From JBDRRP01 sp964446485 (lineage in GTDB: Bacteria; Desulfobacterota; Desulfobacteria; Desulfobacterales; JBDRRP01): 64,000 nt of DNA. Made by a program: the position numbers and the translations under genes. Where the stretch lies: the NCBI GenBank assembly GCA_964446485.1, contig CAYUOU010000002.1, positions 42,207 through 106,206 on the forward strand, read 5' to 3'. Below are positions 50,188-59,641 of this stretch, piece by piece; position 1 is the first letter of the stretch; each line of letters opens with the position of its first letter. The notes under the pieces were generated by a model. It saw nothing but the letters and a program-made list of their open reading frames with translations, did no database searches and had not been told where the DNA came from.

Positions 50188-52590
50188 CTACCCCTTTCCT
50201 GTGGTGCGAACAGGGACGCGTTGAAACGCCGACGGTTTGGCCTCTTCGATATAGGCCTTGATGCCGGCCACGATCCCCTCACAGAGCCGTTTCTGGTAGT
50301 TCGGATCTTGCAGCCGTTTGCACTCGCGAGAGTTGCTGATGAAGGAGGTCTCCACCAGTACGGCCGGCATCTGGGCACCCAGCAGGACATAAAACGGCGC
50401 CTGCTTGACCCCCTTGTCCTTAATTTTACTGTAATGGGTTTTCAGCTTTCGATTGATCTTTTCATGGACATGCGTGGCCAGGCGGCTGGATTCATTGATC
50501 TTGGCGTTTTGCATGAGGTCCGTCAAAATTGCCTGAAGGTCGCTGATGTTTTTTGTGGAGGTGGCATTCTCGAGGGCCGCCACCCGTATGGCATCATCGT
50601 CGGTGGCCAGATTGAGGAAATAGGTTTCAATGCCGTAGGCCCGCTTGTCCCGGGCGGCGTTGGTATGAATGGAAATGAATAGATCCGCATTCCGGGTATT
50701 GGCAACCGCCGTGCGCTCCTCCAGGGGTAAAAAAGTATCTCCGGTCCGGGTCAGCACCACCTCACAGCCGATCTCTTTTCGGATCATCTCTGCGAGTCGC
50801 TTGGCGATGCTCAAAACAATGTATTTTTCATGTACGCCCTTGTAATAGCCCGGCGCCCCATAGTCTTTGCCCCCGTGCCCCGGATCGATCACAATGCGCT
50901 TGACGCCAAGGGAAAGCTGCTTGGCCAGCGCCTCCACCGGCAGGTTTTTACCCTTGGCTGGCTGAGGTGCCGCCGCGACGGAAGACGGCCGCTGTTCGAC
51001 CCCCCAGACATCGATGACCACGCGGAACGGGTTCTTGAGGGAAAAAATCTTGTAGTTTCGAAATGATTTGATGTCGATGACCACCCGAACGGTGTCGCTG
51101 GTATTCTGGCCGGCACGGGCATCGCTGAGCAGGTTGTCGTTGATGGGGATGACCTTGTCCACCCCCGGCCCGAGTCGGCTTTGGTCCAGGTCTACGAACA
51201 ACCGGTGCGGCTTGTTATGACTGGGGTCCTTGTTGAGCAGGCGATGGACAAAGTCGGCCTCTTGATCCGCGTCGATCACCACTCGGGTATAACGCGGGTT
51301 GGACCAGTAGCGCAGACCGGTGATGGTCGTCGTTGCGGCGCTTGACGGGGATGCCGACTTCGGGCGTTCGGCCGCTGCGGCCGCCTGGATGACCTTTTCC
51401 AGCGGATCTTCTGGCGGGGCTGATACCGGGGGACCGGCACCAGCACTTTCCGGCACGCGATCCGGGGAGACTGTTGCCAGCATGTGCCGGGCTTTTTCCT
51501 GATACCGGCTTTTGGGAAAATCCCGGGCGACCCGCTCCAGAAGGCGAAGCCCCGCCTCCTTGTCAGTGCTCAAATAGGAGTGCTGGTACATGTCCAGATA
51601 CTGAACACCGGCCTGATACAATCCGGCCGCCGCCCACGGCCCGTCGGGCTCCGCTGCGGTCGCGGAGAGGTAGCCGTCGATGATTGCCTGCCATTTATCC
51701 CGGTACTTTTTATGCCCCGGATGGCTGTCCAGTTTTCGGCGGGCGGTCTCGGCCGCCCGGTATCGATCGCCGGCGGTGGCATCGCCGTTCGGCATTGGTG
51801 CCGGTGTCTTGGCGGAGGCCGCCTGGGACTTGGGCGGATCCGTGATGCGTTTCAGCTGTTTTTCAGCTTCAACAGCGTAGGCGGAGGTCGGAAAATGCCG
51901 AGCCACACGGGCGTAATAGTCGACCGCTTCCCGGCGGTCAGCGGCCGACCGGGAAATCGAAGACATTTCATGGTAGAGGCGGCCCGTGGTGTACAGGGCA
52001 GCGGCCCCGGCGGGAGCGCCCGGGTCTCGGCGATAAACGGATAGACTTCCGTCGATGAGTTTCTGCCAGTTGTGCCGGTACCGGCGCCGGTCAGGGTCTT
52101 TCAGCAGGGCCGAGAGTTGGGTCTCGATGCGGGCGATCTCCGTACTCTTTGGATCCAAGCGGTGGGTTTGCGCTTTTTTGCCGGGCTTTTTGGATGCCGC
52201 CAAGGCCGCCATGGACCCCTCGGCCTTGGATTTATAAGCGCTTCTGGGGTGACGCTTGACGATACGCTGAAAACGGTCGATCCCCTCCTGTCGATCCGAT
52301 GCCAAATAGGACTTCCGCGACAACTCCACATACAGCGTGCCGGCCATATACAGCCCCGCAGGGGCCCAGGCTCCGTCGGGATCCTCGCCGTGAACCGCAT
52401 CGAAGGCGCGGATGCATTTCAGCCACTGGTCGCGGTACTTTTGCAGGGAAGGCTTCTGACGCAGTTTCCGATAGCAGGATTCTGCCTGAAGGTACTGCCG
52501 GCGGGGATCTGCCGCATGAGCGAAGGCGGCAGTCAGCGCCAGGCAGATCAGCGCCGCCAGCACACTTGCGATTATCCGTTTGGCAGCCAT
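50188..52590 (-). CDS. N-acetylmuramoyl-L-alanine amidase with AMIN domain and three N-terminal repeats
   Basis: An 800-residue exported protein. After a signal peptide (to about residue 26) come three related 90-100-residue units, near 30-130, 150-250 and 270-370. Each has a YRDQW/YRHNW/YRDKW motif and then GLY(M/Q)AG-like and RHPRSAY-like segments. An AMIN domain (about 425-535) follows (YTRVVIDADQEADFV, FRVVIDVWG). The C-terminal Amidase_3 domain has the zinc motifs IDPGHGGKDYGA, FISIHTNA and LVETSFISN. It cleaves peptidoglycan during division. It begins four bases after mutS. Confidence 0.93.
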   Translation of the reverse strand: MAAKRIIASVLAALICLALTAAFAHAADPRRQYLQAESCYRKLRQKPSLQKYRDQWLKCIRAFDAVHGEDPDGAWAPAGLYMAGTLYVELSRKSYLASDRQEGIDRFQRIVKRHPRSAYKSKAEGSMAALAASKKPGKKAQTHRLDPKSTEIARIETQLSALLKDPDRRRYRHNWQKLIDGSLSVYRRDPGAPAGAAALYTTGRLYHEMSSISRSAADRREAVDYYARVARHFPTSAYAVEAEKQLKRITDPPKSQAASAKTPAPMPNGDATAGDRYRAAETARRKLDSHPGHKKYRDKWQAIIDGYLSATAAEPDGPWAAAGLYQAGVQYLDMYQHSYLSTDKEAGLRLLERVARDFPKSRYQEKARHMLATVSPDRVPESAGAGPPVSAPPEDPLEKVIQAAAAAERPKSASPSSAATTTITGLRYWSNPRYTRVVIDADQEADFVHRLLNKDPSHNKPHRLFVDLDQSRLGPGVDKVIPINDNLLSDARAGQNTSDTVRVVIDIKSFRNYKIFSLKNPFRVVIDVWGVEQRPSSVAAAPQPAKGKNLPVEALAKQLSLGVKRIVIDPGHGGKDYGAPGYYKGVHEKYIVLSIAKRLAEMIRKEIGCEVVLTRTGDTFLPLEERTAVANTRNADLFISIHTNAARDKRAYGIETYFLNLATDDDAIRVAALENATSTKNISDLQAILTDLMQNAKINESSRLATHVHEKINRKLKTHYSKIKDKGVKQAPFYVLLGAQMPAVLVETSFISNSRECKRLQDPNYQKRLCEGIVAGIKAYIEEAKPSAFQRVPVRTTGKG

Positions 52591-52594
52591 GGTG

Positions 52595-55219
52595 TCAGTC
52601 GGTGTCGGAATTGAGATTCTCCGTGAGCCTGTGCAGCAAGTTCAGCGCCTCCAACGGCGTCATAGAGGAAATATCCAGATTTTTCAATTTGCCGATGACC
52701 GGATGCTCGCCCGGGGCGAAGAGCCCCAGTTGCACGTGGCCGCTCTCAAGGGAGCCTGCCGCCTGGTCATTTTGACGCCGAGGGGTGGAGGAAGCGTCGT
52801 TTTCGATGTCAAAAAGGATCTTCTTGGCGCGGTTGATCACCTCCACGGGGATACCGGCCAGCCGGGCCACCTGAATGCCATAGCTTCGATTGGTGCCGCC
52901 GGGGACGAGCTTTCTCAGGAAAATGATGTCGTCATTCCATTCTTTAACAGCGATGTTGAAATTTTTCACCCGTGCCTTGCGATGGGCCAGTTCGGTGAGT
53001 TCGTGATAGTGGGTGGCAAAGAGCGTTTTCACGCCGTGCCCGTTGAGGTCGTGCAGATATTCAGCGACGGCCCAGGCGATACTGAGCCCGTCGAAGGTGC
53101 TGGTCCCCCGTCCGATCTCGTCCATGATCACCAGGCTTCGGGGGGAAGCGCTGTGGAGAATATTGGCCGTTTCCTGCATCTCCACCATAAAGGTGCTCTG
53201 CCCCTGACTCAAATTGTCCAGTGCACCCACCCTTGTAAAAATGCGGTCGGTAACCGCAACGTCGGCGAATTCCGCGGGCACGAAACCACCCATGTGGGCC
53301 ATGATGATTGTCAGGGCCACCTGTCTGAGTACCGTGGATTTGCCCGCCATGTTGGGTCCGGTAATGATGAGCACCTGCTGGTCTTCGTCGTCCAGATAGA
53401 TGGTGTTGGGGACAAAACGCTCGCCGGGGATCATTTTTTCGATAACCGGGTGACGCCCGTTGAGGATGTGAATGCGTCCTTCGGCGTTGATGGTGGGCCG
53501 GCGGTAGTCGTGTTGAACCGCCGCCGCCGCCAGCCCGAGCAATGCATCCAGGCGGGCCAAAAATGCGGCGGCATCGCGGATCTCCTGGTAACCGGCCATG
53601 ACCGTGGTGCGGATCTCTTCAAAAATCTTTCGCTCCAGCGCGCATCGCCGTTCCTCGGCGTTGAGGACCTTGTCCTCGAAGATTTTCAACTCGTCGGTGA
53701 TGTAGCGCTCGGCGTTGACGAGGGTCTGCTTGCGCACGTAATGGGGCGGCGCGGCAGCGCTCTGGGTCTTGGGCACCTCGATATAGTAGCCGAACACCTT
53801 ATTGAAACGCACTTTAAGCGTGGTGATCCCGGTGGCTTCTTTTTCCCGGGCTTCGAGCTTCACCAGCCACCCCTTTCCTTCACTGCTGATCCCGATGAGT
53901 TCATCCAATTCCGGGTGGTAGCCCCGGCGGATCATGCCGCCCTCATGGATGGTGGGCGGGGCGTCTTCGCGGATGGCGTCGTCAATGAGGACGGCCACAG
54001 CGTTCAGCGGTGCCAGGTCTTGCTGCCAGCGGAACAACGACGCGCTGAACGATGCCAGATCCTGCTGAACGGCCGGCAGCTGCATCAGTGTCCGCTTGAT
54101 GGCAACGAGATCTCGGGCAGTGGCCTGTCCCAGCGCCAGGCGGCCGGACAAGCGCTCCAGATCGTTGACGGATTTGAGCCGCTCGCGCAACCGGCGGGCG
54201 GCCTGGAGCTTTACCACGGCATCGTCCACGGCGGCCAATCGGGTGTCCATGGCGGCGGGATCGATGAGCGGGTATCGGAGCCACCGTTTAAACAACCGCC
54301 CGCCCATGGCGGTGAGGGTGAAGTCCAGCACTTCCAGGAGGGTCCCTCGCGTGGTGGCGCTATGGATCCCGCGCAGCAGTTCAAGATTGCGGCAGCTCAA
54401 TTCATCGATGCGCAGGTAATGATCCAGATGATAGGTCTGAATCCCGGTGATGTGCGCCACTGCTTGCATCTGGGTGTCTTTTACGTAGCTCAGCACTGCA
54501 CCGGCGGCCCCGATGCCGGCAGCCAGATGCTCGCACCCGAATCCCTCGAGATTCAGGGTGCCAAACTGCCGTTGCAGTCGATCTCGGGCACGGCCGACGG
54601 CAAATGCCGCGTCCTCGAGGAAGGTAATGGCCCGCTCCGGCATGGCGGTCTTGAGTTGTTGGGCCAGCGGCGCCGCTTCCAGACCCCGTGGGATGAGAAT
54701 TTCACTGGGGGCGATGCGCAGGACTTCATCCAGGATCGCCCTGTCGTCATCGGTTTCCACCAGGCGAAAGGTGCCCGTGGAAATGTCAAGGCATGACAGG
54801 CCGCAGCGCCCCTTGCGCTGATAGATCGCCAGCACAAAATTATGGGTCTTTTTGTCCAGAAGGGCGTCTTCGACAATCGTTCCCGGCGTAATAACCCGCA
54901 CCACTTCCCGCCGCACAAGACCCTTGGCCGTGGCAGGGTCTTCCACCTGATCGCAGATGGCCACCTTGAGCCCCTTTTCGATGAGCCTGGCGATGTAGCC
55001 TTGAACGGCCCGGACCGGCACGCCGCACATGGGCACGGGGGACTCGTCCTTCTTGTTCCGTGACGTGAGGGTGATGTCCAGGAGGCGTGACGCCTGCTCG
55101 GCATCTTCAAAAAACATCTCGTAGAAATCACCCATCCGGTAAAACAAAAGGGTGTCGGGATAGGCATCCTTGACATCCAGGTACTGCTTGAGCATGGGGG
55201 TAAGTTTCGGTGGCGGCAT
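52595..55219 (-). CDS. mutS: DNA mismatch repair protein MutS
   Basis: From the ATG at 55219 (AAGGGACAACGG upstream), 874 residues. The mismatch-reading FYRMGDFYEMFFED is at the N-terminus. The ATPase has GPNMAGKSTVLRQ near residue 620, then MDEIGRGTSTFDGLS and FATHYHELTEL. The length is normal for MutS1. The amidase gene follows immediately. No mutL is present in the window. Confidence 0.96.
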   Translation of the reverse strand: MPPPKLTPMLKQYLDVKDAYPDTLLFYRMGDFYEMFFEDAEQASRLLDITLTSRNKKDESPVPMCGVPVRAVQGYIARLIEKGLKVAICDQVEDPATAKGLVRREVVRVITPGTIVEDALLDKKTHNFVLAIYQRKGRCGLSCLDISTGTFRLVETDDDRAILDEVLRIAPSEILIPRGLEAAPLAQQLKTAMPERAITFLEDAAFAVGRARDRLQRQFGTLNLEGFGCEHLAAGIGAAGAVLSYVKDTQMQAVAHITGIQTYHLDHYLRIDELSCRNLELLRGIHSATTRGTLLEVLDFTLTAMGGRLFKRWLRYPLIDPAAMDTRLAAVDDAVVKLQAARRLRERLKSVNDLERLSGRLALGQATARDLVAIKRTLMQLPAVQQDLASFSASLFRWQQDLAPLNAVAVLIDDAIREDAPPTIHEGGMIRRGYHPELDELIGISSEGKGWLVKLEAREKEATGITTLKVRFNKVFGYYIEVPKTQSAAAPPHYVRKQTLVNAERYITDELKIFEDKVLNAEERRCALERKIFEEIRTTVMAGYQEIRDAAAFLARLDALLGLAAAAVQHDYRRPTINAEGRIHILNGRHPVIEKMIPGERFVPNTIYLDDEDQQVLIITGPNMAGKSTVLRQVALTIIMAHMGGFVPAEFADVAVTDRIFTRVGALDNLSQGQSTFMVEMQETANILHSASPRSLVIMDEIGRGTSTFDGLSIAWAVAEYLHDLNGHGVKTLFATHYHELTELAHRKARVKNFNIAVKEWNDDIIFLRKLVPGGTNRSYGIQVARLAGIPVEVINRAKKILFDIENDASSTPRRQNDQAAGSLESGHVQLGLFAPGEHPVIGKLKNLDISSMTPLEALNLLHRLTENLNSDTD

Positions 55220-55304
55220 CCGTTGTCCCTTGAGCCGAGGCAATCGGTTCACCGAATTGCGGCGGGGGTCGCTCCAAAAAGCCGGCCCGTGACAGCCAAT
55301 GATA

Positions 55305-55685
55305 TCATGACGGCGATTTGGGAGGATTCTTTTCGGGGTCATCCGGCACATCCGAGGCCGGCGGCGCGGGTGTTCTGATGGCGTCGACTTCCGTCTTCAC
55401 AGCGGACAATTCGGCGCCCTGGCTGCGGATGGTGTCATTGAGCGATCGGATGGTTCTGCCGGCACGCAAGCGGCCGGGGATGGAAAAAAGAAACGCCACC
55501 AGCAAGCCGACCACGAAAAAACCGACGAATACGGCGGCGACAGGAATTTCAGGCGTGGCATACACCTTGGCGATCAAGTCGAGATGGAAGACTTCTTTCT
55601 GAAGAAAAAAGCTTTTGTTCTGATAGATGACCACACCGATGAATGCGATGATGAGAAGCCAGATGACGATTTTGAATTTCTTCAT
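55305..55685 (-). CDS. LapA-domain membrane protein
   Basis: From the ATG at 55685 with GAGGACACC before it, 126 residues. Two membrane helices (IVIWLLIIAFIGVVIY and VAAVFVGFFVVGLLVAFLF) flank a short loop, followed by a predicted coiled coil and a Pro/Asp tail. This is the LapA (DUF1049) pattern, linked to lipopolysaccharide assembly control in enterobacteria. It lies 85 bases upstream of mutS. Confidence 0.8.
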   Translation of the reverse strand: MKKFKIVIWLLIIAFIGVVIYQNKSFFLQKEVFHLDLIAKVYATPEIPVAAVFVGFFVVGLLVAFLFSIPGRLRAGRTIRSLNDTIRSQGAELSAVKTEVDAIRTPAPPASDVPDDPEKNPPKSPS

Positions 55686-55917
55686 TGGTGTCCTCAATGT
55701 GTCGGGCGCCGCTTGCCAGCACGGCCGTGTCTTCAGATGGGTAAAGGGTCTCGTTTTTCCTGTGTAAAAACAAAGCCATCCTACGTGGTTCACAGTCAAA
55801 AGGCAAGTTTTTTCCCGGCAGGGCTACGAACCGGAACCGGCATCCATGGCGGGCGTTGATGCGTGGAGACAGGCGGCCGCACCACTGGCATCCGGCGGCA
55901 CCGGGCAGGCAATCGTC

Positions 55918-56652
55918 TCACACCCGCACCAGTGAAACATCACCCCAGGCACCCAGTTTCTCCTCCATGACCACCACGATGCCCACAACGCCACGGATGC
56001 CGCGTCCGGCGGTGATAGCTCCGTGAATATCGCCTGGACGGCGGATGCCGTTGCCGATAGCGGTGGCGGCGGCGTCGGCCAGCGCACCGTCCTCGGCGAC
56101 GACGCACACGGCGTCTGCCTTCCCCAGGGACAGTGAATGCCCGATAGTGCCCGAACTGGTGCACACGGCCATAGGAACGCTTCCCGGGGCGATGGCCACA
56201 CCGACCTTCATGCTCAAAGGGGAGTCCCCGGCGAAAATCCCCACCGTGACGGCATGAGGTACGGCGAAAAACACGTCGCCGCCGTTTTCGACGATCACCG
56301 ATTCCGTCAGCGTCAACAGATCGTTGCCCACGGCATGCGCCAGCGCTCCGGCAACGGCGGCCATGGGGCCGACGCCGGCGGTTTGCCCGGCTGCCATCAT
56401 CCGTCGTAAAATGGTCGGTTGCGGCGCCCTGTCACGCCATGGGCACAGGGTGACGGCGAATTCCGGATAACTGGAAATATAGGATTCCAGTGCGTGACGA
56501 TGACGAATGACCGATTCTTTGGCTTCGGCGGACAAATCCTGCGGGGCTTGAATCAGCAGATCGGTTTCTTTCACCACGACGCGAAAAGCGGTCAGTGCGG
56601 CGCTGTGCATCAGGCGTCGGTAGGTGCGCGCTGCCTGTTGGCGAGGCCTCAC
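55918..56652 (-). CDS. UPF0280 family protein (ApbE-like fold)
   Basis: A 244-residue protein with FRVVVKETDLLIQAP, GPMAAVAGALAHAVG, VIVENGGDVFF and VCTSSGTIGHSLSLGKADAV, the core motifs of UPF0280, whose members resemble ApbE flavin-transferase. The start is a GTG overlapping the dGTPase stop (GTGA). The actual substrate is unknown. Confidence 0.92.
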   Translation of the reverse strand: MRPRQQAARTYRRLMHSAALTAFRVVVKETDLLIQAPQDLSAEAKESVIRHRHALESYISSYPEFAVTLCPWRDRAPQPTILRRMMAAGQTAGVGPMAAVAGALAHAVGNDLLTLTESVIVENGGDVFFAVPHAVTVGIFAGDSPLSMKVGVAIAPGSVPMAVCTSSGTIGHSLSLGKADAVCVVAEDGALADAAATAIGNGIRRPGDIHGAITAGRGIRGVVGIVVVMEEKLGAWGDVSLVRV

Positions 56653-57845
56653 CGGGGCAGCGCCTCCGCCACGCTGGCACGAACGCGCTCGGCCAAGTCA
56701 CCGGGGGCCTGCCGCATCATGAACCGGTCGGTCATGCCCGCGATGAAGTCCCGGGCCACCGCTGCCGGCGGCGTATTCTCCCGATAGGCCGCCGGCATGC
56801 TGGCCAGATAAGTGCGACAGATGACCGTCGGCCCGTTCCGGTTTTTTACATCTTCCTGATATTGCTCGAAGAGTCGCCGATACAGTGCTTCGATAAGGTC
56901 CAAATGACCGCGGACGCGGGGGTTGAGATAAATCCGTGAGTAGTTGAACGCCTTCAACACCTTCAGCGCTGCAGCCACGGGCGTGCTGAAGGCAATGGCA
57001 GGGGCGTCCTGGCTTTCACGGATGAGATCGGTCACCAGTCGGTAGACAATGGTGCCGTTGGTGTCACCGAGCACCTCGCGGCACGCTTCGGGGATATCGG
57101 CGCGCTGGATCAAGCCGAGCCGGATGGCGTCCTCGATGTCACGGCCGATGTAGGCGATGGTATCGGCCATGCGCACGACGCACCCTTCCAGTGTCATCGG
57201 TCTGACATCATCGCGGCCCGCCACTGACTGACGTATATCCGCTGCCAGGCGATGAAAGGTCTTTTCGCTGTCCGGAGCAAGGCGCTGCTGATGAATCTCT
57301 CCGTTGTGGCAAAGAATGCCGTCGAGGGTCTGCAGCGACAGGTTCCACCCGCGGCCGCCGTTTTCCAGTTCCGACAACGATAACACACTGTGAACATTGT
57401 GCCGGAAGCGTCCGATGCCGGCGGCCATGCAAAGCGCGGACAGCATCCGTTCCCCCTCGTGTCCGAAAGGCGGATGACCGATGTCATGGCCCAGTGCGAT
57501 GGCTTCGATGAGGTCCTCGTTGAGTCCCAGGAACCGACCCATGGTGCGGGCGACCTTGGACACCAGTTGGACGTGGAGCGCCCGGTGGGTGACATGGTCA
57601 TGCTCCACCAGCGAAAAAACCTGTGTTTTGTCGATGTATCGGGCGTAGGCCCGGGAGTGTAGAATCCGGTCAGCATCAACGGAAAAAGCCTGCCGATGCC
57701 CGCGTTCCAACCGGGATTCAGGCCGTTGCCGCACAGCCTGGCGACTGAGGCATGCCCTGGGGCTGAGCATCTGCGCCTCCCGGGCATCGAGTCGATCCCG
57801 CCAGCGGGATAAATCCCAATCGGCAGCGGCATCAAATGGTCCCAT
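56649..57845 (-). CDS. dGTPase-family HD triphosphohydrolase
   Basis: About 398 residues. The HD metal site reads ALGHDIGHPPFGHEGERML. RAYARYIDKTQVF and RMADTIAYIGRDIEDAI are further conserved segments of the deoxyguanosinetriphosphate triphosphohydrolase-like family. It hydrolyses dNTPs to deoxynucleosides and triphosphate. I use the ATG at 57845, although a TTG six bases upstream is better spaced from GGAGG. It overlaps the ATP-grasp gene by about 14 bases. Confidence 0.92.
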   Translation of the reverse strand: MGPFDAAADWDLSRWRDRLDAREAQMLSPRACLSRQAVRQRPESRLERGHRQAFSVDADRILHSRAYARYIDKTQVFSLVEHDHVTHRALHVQLVSKVARTMGRFLGLNEDLIEAIALGHDIGHPPFGHEGERMLSALCMAAGIGRFRHNVHSVLSLSELENGGRGWNLSLQTLDGILCHNGEIHQQRLAPDSEKTFHRLAADIRQSVAGRDDVRPMTLEGCVVRMADTIAYIGRDIEDAIRLGLIQRADIPEACREVLGDTNGTIVYRLVTDLIRESQDAPAIAFSTPVAAALKVLKAFNYSRIYLNPRVRGHLDLIEALYRRLFEQYQEDVKNRNGPTVICRTYLASMPAAYRENTPPAAVARDFIAGMTDRFMMRQAPGDLAERVRASVAEALPR

Positions 57846-58611
57846 TGGCAATCAATTCCTCCATCATGCTTGAATAATCCATCCCGGCATGTCGAAAGCC
57901 TTCGCGCCCGTATTTCATATTGCCCTCGATGACGAAAAGGCTGCCGTCATGAGAGATGATATCAATGCCGACATCGTCCCATCGGCAGGTCACCGCCGTC
58001 CGAACAGCCAGCGACAAAGCGGCCTCGGGGACGGGATCCAGCACAATGCGCCCTCCCACGGCCACGTTGCTGCGAAAATCACCGGCCGGAGCGTAACGCC
58101 AGTAGGCGTGCACCACCCGCCCGCCGATCACCACCACGCGGATGTCCCGGTCAACGGGGATGTATTCCTGGATGTAGGCCGCGTGGTGGTCTCGGCAAAA
58201 GGCCGCCAAATCCGACGCGTTTTCGATGAGATGCACCCCGCGCCCCATGGCCGAGCCTCTGGCCACCTTGGCGATGAGCGGCAATGAAAATCCGGACAGA
58301 ATCTTCTGGTGCTGGCGCTTCCCATAGAAAACACGGGTTCTGGGATGGGGTATACCCGCCATCTGGAAAAGCGCCGTCTGGCGGATCTTGTCCTGGGCGC
58401 ACGCATAGTCGTAATGACCGGGGAATGTTCGCTGGCCCAGGGTGTTGAACAAGAAGGCGTAACGGCTCGATGGGTAATAGATCACGTCAGCCTCGGCCAT
58501 GGCAGCCCGCTCCGCATCGGTATAGTCGCCGAAATTGGGGCGAACCCCCAGCGTGAAGACATTCCTGCAGTGGCGCAGACGGCCTTCCAAGGCGATAGCC
58601 CGTCGGGGCAT
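57832..58611 (-). CDS. RimK-type ATP-grasp ligase
   Basis: From the ATG at 58611 with GGGGTG upstream, 259 residues. The ATP-grasp core has PLIAKVARGSAMGRGVHLI, AAYIQEYIPVDRDIRVVVI and GSLFVIEGNMKYGREGF. It resembles RimK or glutathione-synthetase-like ligases that add amino acids to an acceptor; the acceptor is unknown. The frame remains open upstream into the repeat at 58634, adding 41 residues of repeat-encoded sequence that should not be counted. Confidence 0.85.
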   Translation of the reverse strand: MPRRAIALEGRLRHCRNVFTLGVRPNFGDYTDAERAAMAEADVIYYPSSRYAFLFNTLGQRTFPGHYDYACAQDKIRQTALFQMAGIPHPRTRVFYGKRQHQKILSGFSLPLIAKVARGSAMGRGVHLIENASDLAAFCRDHHAAYIQEYIPVDRDIRVVVIGGRVVHAYWRYAPAGDFRSNVAVGGRIVLDPVPEAALSLAVRTAVTCRWDDVGIDIISHDGSLFVIEGNMKYGREGFRHAGMDYSSMMEELIANGTI

Positions 58612-58633
58612 GGCGTCGACACCCCCTAATAAA

Positions 58634-58785
58634 GATGAAACGGAAAAAAGTAGCAAAAAAGACGATTTCGTAACATGTTCGAGATACGGCTTGCGAATCC
58701 TGAGGAATGCGGAGTACTTACAGTACGCCGCCATGACGAAGGATGACGCGTAACGCAGATATCGGACTTTTTACGGAACCGTCAA
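58634..58785. repeat. MITE-like dispersed repeat (family 1, copy 2)
   Basis: Nearly identical to 6751-6901, with the same ends (ACGG-AAAAAAGTAGC at the left, GACTTTTTACGGAACCGTCAA at the right) and only scattered base differences. On the minus strand it encodes MAAYCKYSAFLRIRKPYLE-like sequence in frame with the ATP-grasp gene. Confidence 0.85.
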
Positions 58786-58891
58786 TAAAGCGTATGAAGT
58801 CTCCCTGCAACGCCGCCTTGTCGAGATAAGACTTGCCGGCGGGGTATCGTCGATCGGCTGCAGGCAATACGCCCGACGTCCGGAGCAGGGA

Positions 58892-59641
58892 CTACCGTGG
58901 CGCCAAGATGAACACTTGCGGATCCGCCGACACATCGGGCCAGTATCGGTCGGCACGCATGCTGACGCGAGATCCGTCTCTGCCGTCAATGTCGGTGCGT
59001 ACGGGCAGGCGGTATCCTGCCACCTCCTGAAAATCAGCATACGACACCCCATAGTCCCGCGCTCGATGGTCCGAGTAAACGGCAAAACCATCGGGCAGTG
59101 TTTCATCCCCGGGAAAGTCGATGGTCTGGACGATACGGCCCCATTGTTTCAGGACCACCGTTCGTCGGGCGGCGTCATCGCTCATGGTAACCACGGCGGC
59201 GTCGTGGGTCCGGACGGGGATTTTGCCGCTGAGCACATCGGCGATGTCTTCCGGGGCGATGGCAATGGGCAGGAGAGCCGGTGAGAACACGCTGCCGCGC
59301 TGCCACTGCCTGAATTCCCCGGAGTCATGAGAGAGAAAACGGACCTGTTGGCCATCGGATGCCAGGGAGGCAGCCGGGCGGCCCAACGCCCCGAGAACGG
59401 TGATTCGGAAACGATCCGGGGGTTGGCAGATCCAGGCCACACGTGCCTGAAAGTGTTTTCCCGCACCGCCGATCGACAGGGTGCCCAGGCCTCTGAGTGT
59501 CGCGAGGGGCGCGTTCACGGCCCTGGCGTGCAACAGCAGAACCGCAGCATCAGGGCTCACACCGGCGGATCGGTACACGCTGGCGCACCCGCCTGCCATC
59601 ACCGCCAAGGCAACGAGGAAGCTCCGGCCCATGGCGCTCAC
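58892..59641 (-). CDS. LolB-like / DUF4292 outer-membrane lipoprotein
   Basis: A 249-residue protein with a lipobox (VMAGGCASV) near residue 19. It has LATLRGLGTLSIGGAG, FQARVAWICQPPDRFRITVLG as strand pairs and an OMP-carrier-like beta layout (ADFQEVAGYRLPV), fitting LolB or DUF4292. It may carry lipoproteins to the outer membrane. It overlaps the TPR gene stop (GTGA at 59641); an ATG at 59632 is also possible. Confidence 0.75.
   Translation of the reverse strand: MSAMGRSFLVALAVMAGGCASVYRSAGVSPDAAVLLLHARAVNAPLATLRGLGTLSIGGAGKHFQARVAWICQPPDRFRITVLGALGRPAASLASDGQQVRFLSHDSGEFRQWQRGSVFSPALLPIAIAPEDIADVLSGKIPVRTHDAAVVTMSDDAARRTVVLKQWGRIVQTIDFPGDETLPDGFAVYSDHRARDYGVSYADFQEVAGYRLPVRTDIDGRDGSRVSMRADRYWPDVSADPQVFILAPR

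Noticed and set aside
52580..54796. A 738-codon plus-strand open frame opposite mutS
   Set aside because: The minus strand encodes complete MutS with all motifs; the antisense frame has no recognisable domain or ribosome binding site.
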